Shown here piece by piece: positions 1 to 10,995 of a stretch of 64,000 bases of DNA. The DNA comes from Romanomermis culicivorax (lineage: Eukaryota; Nematoda; Enoplea; Mermithida; Mermithidae), in contig CAWUHX010000033.1 of the NCBI GenBank assembly GCA_963922205.1, forward strand, positions 558,001-622,000, given 5' to 3'. The first letter of the stretch is position 1, and each line of letters begins with the position of its first letter. The notes under the pieces are model-generated. The model was not told where the DNA came from and searched no databases. It saw only the letters and a program-made list of their open reading frames with translations. Both the position numbers and the translations under genes were made by a program.

Positions 1-1026
1 GTACTCTAGAAATGATTACTGACTTAGCTATAGCTGTCACAAAAGTTCAGAAAATCCAGTGGGCGAATAAAGACAACTGTGAGAGTAGAACAATCTATAC
101 TGGTTAATAAACTCGAAAATCCATCGGAAGAGCAACCATCTCAGTCCTGTTTTAGACATGATTCGAAACATCGTTTCAGAGATAACTCTCAATCCCGAAA
201 TAGAGACGACTCTAGACAGCGAAATAGCATGAGGTTTCAAGAAAATTAGACTCTAATGAAGACAAAAGAATTCGAGGAAAGCATAAAACGAGTCCTAGAA
301 AAGTTCAGAATCCGAGGAAATTTGCAAAACGCTAACAATTTCGAAAATCGAAGGTCGCAATTTGATTGAGGAATGAGTCCAAATTTCCCGAATAGAGAAA
401 ACATTCCTATACGAGATTTCTCTCAAAATCGAAATTTCCCATGAAATCAGTCATGTGAATGACTGGTGTAATACTGCACCTATCACAGTCAGTGTAAGCA
501 TGACAGCTCTGCATGCTATCAGTTGAAACTACAGGCCTCCCAGCCTCGGCAACAGCAACCAAATACACCGTAGCAAAATAATCATAATTGGCTTTCTCAT
601 TTTCAACAGAATGTGCGTAACTAAACACTCAATCAGAATCAAAATTTTGATGGAAATAACAGATTTTTTAATCGCGATAATGGAAACTATCAGAGAGATG
701 TGGCAAACATTTCTCTCTGTGATTCCAAATCCTGACAAGAAAAGATAATTGAAAAGCATTACTACTACCCGATGAACAACTCACAGTCTGTACAGACTCA
801 ATTAGCCTCTCCGCAATCATCGCAACAAGTTTTGCCATTAGAAAATAAAACAGTGTTCAACCCACCTAAACCTTTTGTTCCAATGAAGCGGACGACTAGT
901 ACAGCAAATATGGTTGAACCGACAGAAACATCGAAAGCTACAAATTCTTTCATCGCTCCCAGAATCACAGATTTCATAATCGAAAAACCTACTGAACAGT
1001 GGATCGCGAGATTAAGTGTGTGTTGA
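1..1026 (+). pseudogene. gag: gag remnant (C-terminal part)
   Basis: The first ~110 bases translate, out of any long ORF, to a stretch resembling the end of the capsid-like region of the intact element's gag (the ADAVAKARS region). The ORF at 772-1026 resembles the gag-protease linker of the intact element: a Thr/Ser-rich stretch followed by AANMV-like residues (TANMV here). The segment between is full of stops and only weakly alignable. No intact zinc knuckle was found. The assignment rests on comparison with the element at 46-60 kb. Confidence 0.6.
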
Positions 1027-1542
1027 ATGGAAGAATGTTCACAAAAAGACATTAAACTTCTGAGCTTATACGCTCCTACACGAGCTTTTCATATCGATGC
1101 CAAAATCAGAAAAACTAAAACAAAAGCTTTGATCGATACCGGTGTTCAATGTTCAGTCATTTCCTCATGTCTAGCTCAACGCTCTTTGGGGATTGACTAT
1201 GATACATTAGAAACATCTGCACAGATAAAAGTAGCTGATGGTGCTATCATCGATGCCCAAGGTCTGATAATCTTCAAAATCAATTCATCTTTCAGAGCAC
1301 ATCTAGTACGATGCTGGATTCTACCTACCGCAGGAGAGCAATGCCTCCTAGGAACCGATATGAACTTTCAGGAAAATTACATCAGAATCAGAGACGTTCA
1401 ACAAGAACTAAACCTAGTTTTGAAAACGATTGAAAAAGCGCCCTATGATGAAGTATTTTCAAATACTTCTACGGGACAAAGTCAAACGCAAATCGTGAAA
1501 ATGGACAGATCGCTACCGATTTTGAATATCTCATCATGCTGA
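1027..1542 (+). pseudogene. Retropepsin-like aspartic protease remnant
   Basis: The ORF contains ALIDTGVQCSVIS, a retroviral-type aspartic protease active site (D-T-G), preceded by a beta-strand-like segment (TRAFHIDAKI). A later LLGTD motif matches the IIGTD flap/second-half motif of the intact copy. The residues after that second motif ([11 protein letters not shown] in the intact copy) are missing, so a small deletion has removed part of the C-terminal half. The ORF ends in TGA at 1540-1542, and the homologous pol sequence continues in frame after it. Unlike the intact element, there is no stop between protease and pol at the homologous junction. Confidence 0.75.
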
Positions 1543-2475
1543 GTAGAACCAAATTGTCAAATGTGGGTTAATGGGAAAATCTTCCCTTTCACAAACAAAA
1601 GCTTCAAAAGCATCATAGTTCAGCTGGTGAACTTTGGAAAAGAAAACTGGGAATATCCAATCGAACTGGCAATAATCAACATAACCGAAGGCAAATGTCC
1701 ACTATTATTCATCAATAATAGTGCGAACGGTATCCATCTGCAACCTAACCAGCTCATCGCTGAGGTTAAATTCAGACTTTAAGAATCGAAAATGACCATC
1801 CCATTGCTAAGCGATCATGAAGAACACTATGAGCCAGCTACATTGGTTAAAGATCAGTCGACTATATCGGAAGAAGAAAAACTTCGACTCGCTCTCCAAA
1901 AAATGACCGAAAAGTGGAATATCAATGATGAAGATAGAAAAATGGCTATCGAAGTCTTCAAGCAATACCGCGATGTTTTTAGTCTCCCTGGAGATCAGCC
2001 TACTTTCACACATGAGTTAACAGTCTCTATAGACACCGGTGATGCAAAACCAGTCGCAAAACACTACTACCGTGCGCCGCTTGAACAAAGACCAATGGTT
2101 TGCCAGAAAATTTAAGAAATGCTAGAAAAAGGTCTCATCAAACCTTGGCAATCACCCTGGGCAGCGCCTGAGTTTCTGGTAACCAAAAAAGATGGAAGTT
2201 GGCGACCTGTTGTCGACTATAGAGGTATAAATGAAGTCACACCAAGCGATAAGTTTCCAATTCCAATAATCGATGACTATCTACATGCTTTAGGTAATGC
2301 ACGATTTTTCTCAACACTGGACTTGAAAGCAGCATACTGGCAGATCCCTTTAGACATCGCTTTGCGCCATAAAACTACTTTAGTTAGTCAAGAAAGCCTG
2401 TTTCGATTCAAAGTTCTACCATTTGGCTTAAAAAATGCTCCCGCTGAATTTCAAAGACTAATGGAAACAAGCTAA
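1543..2475 (+). pseudogene. pol: Reverse transcriptase remnant, 3' half deleted
   Basis: The segment carries the pol N-terminal linker ([13 protein letters not shown]) and then gypsy-type RT blocks: [41 protein letters not shown] (motif A aspartate) and [16 protein letters not shown]. It breaks off right after that block. The next recognisable sequence is the zinc-finger region of integrase, so the YxDD block, thumb, connection and RNase H domains are gone (about 1.3 kb relative to the intact element). Stops at 1780 and 2113 also interrupt it. It cannot encode an active polymerase. Confidence 0.85.
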
Positions 2476-3613
2476 TACAGCTTCGGTGATAGTAGTCCCG
2501 ACTACTTTGATTGAAAGCATTTTGTATCAATTCCATGGCGCAATGATTTTGAGCCATCAAGGTCATAGATGCACTACAGCGATGATTCGTCAGCATTTCT
2601 GGTGGCCGAAAATAGAAGAATGGATAATAAAGTAGATCAAAACGTGCAAAACATGTCAACAAACAACTTCATATTTGCCGTAACCCCCTCCGTTGCTGCG
2701 GATACAGCCGAAATATCCATTTGAAATTGTCGGGACCGATATAGTAAACATTTTCCCTCTTGGTGAGAAAAGATCATATGTCATTGTATTTCAAGACTAT
2801 TTCACTAAATGGGTAAGCACTCATTTGATTCTGGATCAAAAAGCAGCTACTATAGTCGAAAGTTTTGTAAATAAGGTAGTTTTAATTCAGGGAAGCCCAA
2901 AACATTTATTATCTGATCAAGGTTCAGGGTTTACTTCAAACTTGATGAGAGACATCACAAACTTCCTGAAAGTTTGAAAAACCAATACCACTGCGTATCA
3001 CCCGCAATGTAACGGAATAGTCGATAGATTCAATCAAAAGCTGATTTCGCAACTCAAAGAATTCACCGCTGAAGATCCCCACAATTGGGAACGATATTTA
3101 CCTTTCGTGACATTCGCCTATAACGCTGTTCCTCACACAGCTACTCACTTTTCTCCATTTCGACTTTTGCGAGGGTATGAACCCAGAATCGCTATAGATT
3201 TTGACTGCGCTAAAAGTCTTACGTTACTGCTAAACTATGATGCGTATCAGTATATCTTCACATGAGCGCAACTAACTTTATATAATGAAGTTTCGGAAAA
3301 CTTGAAAAAGGCATCTGAATCGCATAAACGATACGTCGATAGGAAAGCGAAAGAACAGATATACGATCTAAATGATCTAATACTGTTAATTAACAATAAA
3401 AAAGCGACTAAAATCAGCAAAGACTACATCGGACCCTTCATAGTGGTCGAAAACTCCGAAATCTCGAAAAACGACATAATGATCGATAGTTTAGATTGTC
3501 CCGGACAATCTCAGAAAGTCTCACGTTCTTGCTTAAAGCCATACATGCCTCGAACAGCATTGGCAATTCTACAATCCGAAGACAGTGATCCTCGGAGACT
3601 TGACAAAGATTGA
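2476..3613 (+). pseudogene. pol: Integrase remnant
   Basis: Starting near 2500, a zinc-binding (HHCC) region is readable (HGAMILSHQG, then CKTCQ). It is followed by the catalytic core: GTDIVN with the first Asp, [11 protein letters not shown] with the second Asp, and AYHPQCNG. The third acidic residue, Glu in the intact copy (GMVERFN), reads Asp here (GIVDRFN). The C-terminal IGPF motif (YIGPFIVVE) is at 3302-3613. In-frame stops near 2976 and 3265 break it. Family and boundaries are secure, and it is inactive. Confidence 0.85.
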
Positions 3614-4659
3614 AATTTTGTAAATATTTTGTTACATTTCGACTAACATCAATTTTTAGTTTTGCTAATAAAATTCTAATTATTTAATTATTTTTAATCA
3701 TAAGCGAAAGCGATGAGTATAAAATTTTGGGTATCTAAAAACGTGCTCAACGGGCTAATTCAGATTCTGTGTGGGATGAGTGAAACAAAATGTGTGATAT
3801 TGTTGCATAGTTTTGTATATATTCACGACCATTTCGAAGAAATCGACCCTCCCTGAAAAGTAGCGCAAAATAAGAAAATAAAGCGAAGAGTGCACGCTGT
3901 AGAATTATCTTTCTCCGGTCCCACCCAATCTGAACTTTACACTTTTCGCCATGTGCATGAAAATTTGAAGTCGTGGTTAACAACTTTCCACTTTACACCT
4001 TCATCTTTTCAGCAAGATTTTTCGATCTTAATTCTTTATTTGATGAATTGCAAAACCTGTCAAATGGTCATATTGTATCAATCTCTCAATACAAACGAAT
4101 CGAAATTCGAAATTGAAAAATAGAAAGAATGACCAACAAGTCAGAGGCTACAACGTTCCAGAGTTCGGGGATCACATCATCGTTGATAAACCTGCCACCC
4201 TTTTTTTCAAAAATTTTTCAATGTTCAAGATCAATACATCTCATATCAAAAGAAACAACATCGTCAAGATGACTGATTCTTTTTCGAGGATGGTAATTTC
4301 TGCACTGCCAATTAGACTAAAGTCTTAAAAGTTAGAAACTCTGGGTTTCTCTTCCCTGAGAAAAATATATATCGATCCGTCGATATATTATATGTGGGTC
4401 GCGGTAACTTCGCTAGAAGATTTGCATGCCGGGATTCGAAAGATTGACGTTTCCATGCGAAACTAAATAAAAACAGAAATTAATCAAAATTTTATGATAT
4501 TTTTTAGAATACAATATAAAGGGAATGATAAGAATCGCAGAATTCGAACATAGGTTTGAAACTGTGTAGGCAATGCCCCTGAATGTCCTACGAAACCCGA
4601 CATATGTCAAGCGAAGATTTAAAAAATGCATTGGCAGTGCATTTGAAACCGAATTTCTG
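3614..4659 (+). other. Non-coding or unrecognisable stretch between integrase and exonuclease ORF
   Basis: AT-rich sequence with only short ORFs (3890-4123, 4113-4328), none matching anything I recognise. It occupies the place that, in the intact element, holds the end of pol, the 52.2-52.9 kb spacer and the N-terminal tail of ORF4. Confidence 0.5.
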
Positions 4660-6195
4660 AAGCCACATTTTAGTCGGCTTGGATGTCGAAAAGATTTCAA
4701 CCAATCAACTGTATATTCATAAAAAGACCAAAATGAATATACAGAATCAAAATGCGGCTCACCTCGTTAGATTCGTTCAGCTCAGATTCCTGACTGGACA
4801 CACTATCATGTTTGACGCCCTAGCCGCTACTTCTGATGATTGGACAGCATTCAACAAATTCATGTCAGGCCCGAAAACCATCGTCATCGGTTTAGATCAG
4901 GCTGACGATTAGAAATGATTGAAAGATATGCACAGATGTGATTTTTACTCACCGGATGCCAGTAAAACGCACTCTAACGTGCTCACACTCAGTATTTTGG
5001 TTGATATCCAAATTATACTGGAAAACATTGAACAATCGCCCAAAAAATGGGAAAGAGCACGCCTCATAGGCCTCTGCCCGGAAAATAAAAAATTAAAGGG
5101 AATAGTGGCCCATATGTTTGCATTGGACATAGAGCATTTCACACTGTGCTTTCCGCAAGTGAACGATAGAATCACCCAAGCCGGCAAGCCCGATGAGCAG
5201 GTTATAACCTACTCAATTCTAGATGCATACTACCCAATTTTAATGTTCTTGGCATACGGAGGCTACTCTTTCGTCGATAGTGTATACGATAATATTCAAA
5301 TTTTTCCGCATGATTTTCTGCCGCCCGAGTTCATACACACAGCGACACAAAATCTGTATGATAACACGAATGTCGACTATGACGGCGACAAAAAAGGCGC
5401 TTTTGGCATCATAGATCCGATGCTATCGAAAAGTATGCTCCACGCGATAATGCGCGACAAAATTTTGGGGCTGAACCGAATCATATTTTATGATTACAAG
5501 GTTCCAAACTTACGCTACTGCCTATATAGTCACTTGAACGTGGAACACACCACTAACCATTAGGACAAAGGATGCACCCTTTGAAATTGCCGTCTATAAA
5601 GGGTAGTAAACAAAATACGTCATCCTTAACAGACGACAGAAAACTCGAACTGTACGACAACACTAATATATGCGCCAAAGTAATCGACAGAGCTCTACAC
5701 TCTAACGATATAACTAGCATTCATCAGGCAGTCGGTGCGCCCGTGTCGCTCCTATTTCTATCCAAAATAGACCAAAATATGGTTATGAGCGACAAAATGA
5801 AACAGCCAAATTTCATTTTGGTCATGAACAAGCCCTTTTCAACATACCACCCACCCGAAACCTGGCCGATATATGAAATAAAATCCAATCACCAAATTTC
5901 GGAAACGCCAGCCTTAGCGCCACTATACTTGGTTCCCAATCACAATGAATGGATGAACACCATTCGAGGAACCATGCCGCTAGCTGTTCATGTTTGCTCA
6001 CCGCATTCGCAGGTGGAATTGCAAGCAATGATCAAAAACGAAATCCCAAAATTATCGTCAAAAAGTGAAAACATCAATATCGACCTCATTTGCAAACAAA
6101 ATTGGATCGAAGGCGATGGAACGTTCGAATTTGAATTAACTGAATGGGCTAGTCAAATACCCATAGTCGAAAGAATTCGCAGCGACAACAAATGA
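4660..6195 (+). pseudogene. Diverged ORF4: DEDDy 3'-5' exonuclease-like protein, decayed
   Basis: In one reading frame the three exonuclease blocks are preserved. Motif I is GLDVEK (Asp 4682-4684, Glu 4688-4690), motif II is VIGLDQADD (Asp 4895-4897), and motif III is TYSILDAYY with Tyr 5210-5212 and Asp 5222-5224, the classic YxxxD. Flanking residues match the intact ORF4 ([37 protein letters not shown]). Two stops at about 4910-4918 and a frame change after 5563 break it. The 5572-6195 part corresponds to the downstream region of ORF4. The canonical Asp in motif III contrasts with Glu in the intact copy. Confidence 0.8.
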
Positions 6196-6663
6196 CTGGT
6201 GTATGCAAACCGATATTTTATTTGACCTATAGTATTCCGAAACGACAGTTTTCCTGTCTATAACAAAACCGACTTAGTATCCAAAAAGAAGTATAAGGAG
6301 AGCCCTTATTACTATTTTTCGTACAACTCTCCGATCTTGACATCTCGAAAATGCGAGCATCTCATTTGTTTTCCACCTAACAACATTTTGACAATCAGTT
6401 CGAATCTACCAGCATTCCCAGAGGCAATGTAGATGGGAGAAAGCCCGACAAAAACGCCTACCAGGCTCTTACACAAGCTTCCGCAGATACTGAGTTCCAT
6501 AAAGAAACGGCAATAGCCATCTAATCATTGATAAAAGATATCGCTGATGAATCTTTGCCATAAAAACTGATATCACTACTGAAACCGACATAATTCAAAT
6601 CAAAAGTGATGAAGACAACATATCGCAGCCGATACTACTGCACCGACAACAACGGCTAAAGTA

Positions 6664-7351
6664 ATGTTTTCACTAACTCCGTTATCTAAAAATCTATCGT
6701 ATAGTCAATACAAATTAGACTCGATCAGAGAACAGGACGTAGGAGAGAAAGCTGCATTGGTAAAAACCATTTGGATGAGAGATATCTCGCGAATAGATGA
6801 TGACGATGACGACTCGAAAATGGTTCCACCTCGAATAATTCCGACGAGACATAAAATACCAATAACACATGAGGTAGAAACCTCTACCCCTGTCAGCACA
6901 GACAGCAGAACTCCTGTTTTGGAGATAAAGGAAGATTGGTTATTCAATGAACATAGTCAGCCGATTCGTGATATCAGAGCTTATCAATTTTCGTTATTTC
7001 GAAGACAAAATGCGATTGATAATCAATTATGGACAATTCAGGACTATCTGGAATCTCATCCAGAAGACCCGAATTATGTTCCACCGTCGAAGACACGTCG
7101 CGATTCGCGAGAAGATACGTGAAGTAGAGAACGAAAAGAGACTGACTCGAAAATGCAAGAACGACCTTCACGGTCTACTACATGAAAAGAAAGTGATGAA
7201 TATGATAGCCCAAAATATCGACACGGTGAATACGCATCAAATGAATGCCCGAGGAAATACCATCCCAACCGATACTATTCTAAGTATCAGTGTGAGCAAC
7301 CGAGTGATTCAAAAGATCGGCAAAAGAAAATACAATGGGCAAGCGCCCTAA
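6664..7351 (+). pseudogene. Diverged ORF5, acidic/arginine-serine-rich N-terminal part
   Basis: Two overlapping frames (6664-7122 and 6947-7351) give a low-complexity protein with an Asp run (IDDDDDDSK) and then, across a stop at 7120-7122, Arg/Ser/Glu-rich sequence (KTRRDSRED and similar). Composition and position match the RS-rich, hydrophilic N-terminal half of ORF5 in the intact element, but there is no convincing residue-level alignment. The assignment rests on position and composition. Confidence 0.45.
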
Positions 7352-7608
7352 AATGTGATCAATTGCAAAAAGAAGAAATAGAGAGTCAACAATCTTCGAT
7401 GGCTGACTCTGAAAAAATTAACGATGAACCAACAACATCGCAACAAGCTGAAATGGCTAGCATTCAACAACAACAGCGACGAACCATTCGAGAATACAAA
7501 ATACCACATCGGCGATTTGGTAAACAATGAACACACCCCGAAAAAAAGTACCCTAGCATACCTACTGCGCCCATAACAGCCCAAATACAACTGCAAACTA
7601 CTGATGAA

Positions 7609-8052
7609 ATGATTATTATTAATTATTTCATTCGCACTTATTCGAATTTCGATCCGAAAATGTTAAGACAAGCCACCGCGGCTTCACAACAAATAGCTCA
7701 GGACTTCCCTGACTATTTTCAAACACCATATTTGCGTCACGATCCACACCTCACAGATGAACTCACCACAGTTCTTCTAAGCTGGATGTGCGATTACTAC
7801 AAATACTATGGCGCCGAAAACGCAATCGTTATAACACAGCTTACGCTGTTTCTTTTCCACGCCCGGCAAGCATATGACTACAAGACCACCGATAATTCTT
7901 ATTCAATGGCCTTGCCTTACATTCTGCAATGCATTACCGACACGAAAGCCCCGGCAACCGAAGAAAGAAAAGCAATCATCTGTGAAATTTATCGCGAATA
8001 CCAAATGAGATGGATAAAAGAGCCGAAGAAAAGAAAGGTAAAGATGCGATGA
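7609..8052 (+). pseudogene. Diverged ORF5 conserved domain
   Basis: This 147-residue frame aligns with the conserved C-terminal half of ORF5 in the intact copy. Shared features are an opening IIINYF/VLINFF block, a run with TVLLSWM versus TVILKWV, and a shared QLTLFLFHAR / [10 protein letters not shown] segment, with similar spacing, followed by an EIYREYQ / RIYLQYH helix. The domain is predicted mainly helical by eye, with no Cys/His cluster. I do not recognise its family. Its presence in two strongly diverged elements indicates past selection for its function. Confidence 0.65.
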
Positions 8053-8640
8053 CCCTGGCAAAACTGGCTGTACCTCCAAAATATCAAATGACACTGGCAC
8101 CGATCATTGCCATGACTACAACCACGACGACTCAACCACCGGTTGTCAGAATACAAACATTGTTGGGAGCAGTGCAATGAGCCCTAGCCCCATGAGCGCT
8201 GACTACAAGTCAAGGACCGCAGATGCCTCCACCCCGCATTCTGAAAGCGAGCAAAACTCCAACTAAAGTTCTGCCGAAAGGTCACGGGTTTCCACTAAAA
8301 TGAAGAATGTGTATCACAATGCTAAACACATTTCTTTTCTTTCACTAGTCCATTGTTTTTTCCACTGGAATCTTTTCTTCTTTCAAATCTCTAAAATTTT
8401 AAATTCTCTCGGTTCAAAAATACTAGTTTTGATTTGCTCATCGCTTTGTGCCTTAATATTTGTGATGTTATCGTTAACATTTTCTTTGTTTATTTGTTTG
8501 CATAGTTGGCCGCAGTGTAGAGGTATGAAGGACAAAAGCCATCAAAGTTAGAGATTGCCAAATACGAGCTAATTGCTCTCATACAATCAAAACGTCAACT
8601 TCCTACGACACGTCCAAATCGCTTAAGGCGATTTACATCG

Positions 8641-8653
8641 AAATGGGGAGGAG
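8641..8653 (+). promoter_or_regulatory. Polypurine tract
   Basis: AAATGGGGAGGAG lies directly before the 3' LTR start TGTTGTGGG. This is the expected position for the plus-strand primer. The intact element has a comparable purine tract next to its 3' LTR. Confidence 0.7.
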
Positions 8654-9231
8654 TGTTGTGGGACAATTTGGCGTATTTGTAAAGTTCGTGTCATTTTGGA
8701 GTAAAGATTGGCAAGTTGAGAAAAGGGAGATCGTGACGAGACCCGCGGAGAGGCATGGCTACGATGTGAAGAAATTGTGAAAACCTTTTTCAGTTGAGAT
8801 TGTTTGTACTGTAGCCAAGTGGTTGTGTCCTAGCTTGTGTGGAGAGTTTTGAAGTTTGAGGCAGTGATTTTGTACATTAGTAAATTGTGTTTTGAGTGTG
8901 TGGTCTAGGATAGGTCAAACTATTTGGAAAATAGTTTGAGTAATTGGGTGAAACTCCTAATCGGGTAAGATAGTACAGTCCAAGTTTCAACATCGGAAAA
9001 ACTTTGAGGACCTGAGCAAAGAACCTTGGAAATTTGACATAGCACTCTCTACGAGCCGGTCAATCTCCTGAATTCGATTATCATTGCGTTAATTTTGTCT
9101 AACACTCCAAGTGTTCCGTTTCTAGCATTCTGCATGCTCTCCTACGTTCTGTACGTCTCTTCTAAAAACGTGCAATAAATCGTCAAGCTACTAGCTAATT
9201 TTCGTCTTTTATTTCTCACGCATGACAGACA
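8654..9231 (+). repeat. 3' LTR of the decayed retrotransposon
   Basis: Begins TGTTGT, like the intact element's LTRs, immediately after a polypurine tract. It has AATAAA near 9174-9179 and ends around GACAGACA at 9231. Length is about 578 bp against 593 bp in the intact family. The partner LTR is outside the window, so the exact right end and target duplication cannot be verified. Confidence 0.65.
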
Positions 9232-9653
9232 TGTTAAAAGCTGCACCTGAGCTAAATCCCAATTATTAAAGTCATAACTGATGTAAAACAGCAGAAAATA
9301 TTCACATTTGCACATATTGTTTTATGCACTAAATACTTCTTCTCTGTTTCATAACCTCAAAATTTACTTCTCCAAATCAAGGAATGATCCTGAAATGCTG
9401 CTCCCTCTTCCTAAATGTTTTGCCCAAAAAGCACGATTTGAGAAGTGAACAGTATGTGAAAAATAATCAAAGTGAATGCACCGCAGAATTCCAAGACCTG
9501 AACTATCTTGGTGAAAATAAGTTTTTCCACTCCAAATATTATCGAATTTCAAAGCAAATACTGCTAGTACAGCCCAAATTTTTCTCCAACAACTGTTTTT
9601 GAAAGATTAAACAGCAAACAGGGAATAGGACGATTATAAACATAACAAGCAAT

Positions 9654-9690
9654 AATAAGCACATTTAAACAGCAATAAGCACATTTAAAC
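9654..9690 (+). repeat. Short tandem duplication
   Basis: A 17-bp unit (AATAAGCACATTTAAAC) occurs at 9654-9670 and again at 9674-9690. The surrounding 9232-9872 has no gene I can support. Confidence 0.7.
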
Positions 9691-9872
9691 TTTCACACAT
9701 TTTTAAGAATTCATCATGGTTAGACAAGATGAGGTGGAAAGCAAAGCCCCCTGGCGCTCAAATTCCCAACAATTGTTTTGCTACAGTATATTCTAGAAAA
9801 GATCCGAAGGAATTAACAAGGGTGGAAATTTATCGATTTTCAGACAGGCAGTGTCCTCAAGCCCAAATAGCT

Positions 9873-10995
9873 TCAGTGAAAACGCCGTGCAGTGTCGTTG
9901 GGGGGGGCGCCATTTGGACGTTTGGCCCGACAATTGGCATTGCTATGCATGCAATGTCCATGGAAGGAGCACATCAGAAGATGCACCCCTGGTGGGTGGT
10001 TGCCGACGTTCTGGACTGATGCAGATGGCTGTGTAGGCAACCCCCGATTTTGCAGAGCCAGCAATTGTTCCTTGGCTGTTAGCTTCACAATGTTGGCCGT
10101 GAGCCTTGCCATTTCCTGTTGTAATCACCAGATTTTTTGTCGGACTGAGTCAACGATGACAGTTGAGTGTTGCTCTTTTGGTTCGGCATATCGGGATTAA
10201 ATCCGACTGGTCTAGTTTTTATTCTGAAGAGAATACAGCATTAGATGGTGGGGTATACCGGATCTCATCCCTAAAAATCTGGGATTCTGCATAGCAGACT
10301 GCTTTAAGAATCTCTTCAAGAGTTGTAAACTCTCTGAACTTGATACTATCTGGGAGGACTGGTCTCAGTCCTCTCAGGAAGATAGGTTTTATAATAGAAT
10401 CTCTGATGTCATTCACGAGATCCAGATAGGCCACCCTGGATAATCTCTTGAGGTGCTCAAGGTAGACTATCGCTGACTCAGTCCACTTCTGCAGGTGATC
10501 TTGGATCAGCTGCTGATGCAGATCTGAGTCACACCCTACTGGAAAGTCCTTCCGTAGGAAAGTCGTAAACTCTTCATAGCCCGTAGGCTATGGAGTACCA
10601 CTGCTAAAGTCCCAGTAGGAGGCAAGAGCAGGTCCCATAAGGCAAGACTCCAAAAGCACGATTTTATATACATGATCCATTTCGCTTACACCCTGAAGTG
10701 TAAAGATCATGTGAGATATAAAATTGGTTACAGATTCACCAAAAGCACCCAAAAAGGTAGGAGGGGCCATGAAGCTGGACAGGGGAGGATACCTCCGACC
10801 ACTCATAGCCTCCAACTTTTGGTTAAGAGTACCAAGGGCATTCTCAAATGCTGCTTGTACCTTGTTCTCGATCTGTGATGGGAGATCAACTTCTGACTTC
10901 TTGTCTGAGAACTCGTCCTCCAATAGGGTGGCTACGACTGATCTACAAGCTTGTGAAGCTATCCTATCAAATTGAATAGAGAGAGGCTCACTCAT
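9873..10995 (-). pseudogene. gag: gag-like relic of another retroelement
   Basis: On the minus strand, 10995-10588 encodes a capsid-like segment (PPTFLGAFGESVTNFISHM... ESCLMGPALASY) typical of retrotransposon gag. The segment 10434-10219 continues it in another frame (FLRGLRPVLPDS... AVCYAESQ). The segment 10128-9873 ends with CSFHGHCMHSNANCR, a C-x2-H type zinc-knuckle-like motif. Several frameshifts and stops separate the pieces. No protease, RT or integrase follows downstream, so only gag survives. Its parent family is unclear, and it is not the 46-60 kb family. Confidence 0.6.

Larger units (their letters stand above)
1..9231 (+). mobile_element. Decayed LTR retrotransposon (Ty3/gypsy type), 5' part outside the window
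   Basis: Read left to right, this stretch holds remnants of gag, aspartic protease, reverse transcriptase and integrase, then an exonuclease-like ORF, an ORF5-like protein, a polypurine tract and a 3' LTR beginning TGTTGTGGG. The order matches the intact minus-strand element at 46166-60355. Integrase and exonuclease parts align by eye, but the DNA is much more AT-rich and the proteins are clearly diverged, so this is an old relative and not a recent copy. Every ORF is broken by stops or frameshifts. The 5' LTR and most of gag would lie before position 1. Confidence 0.88.
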
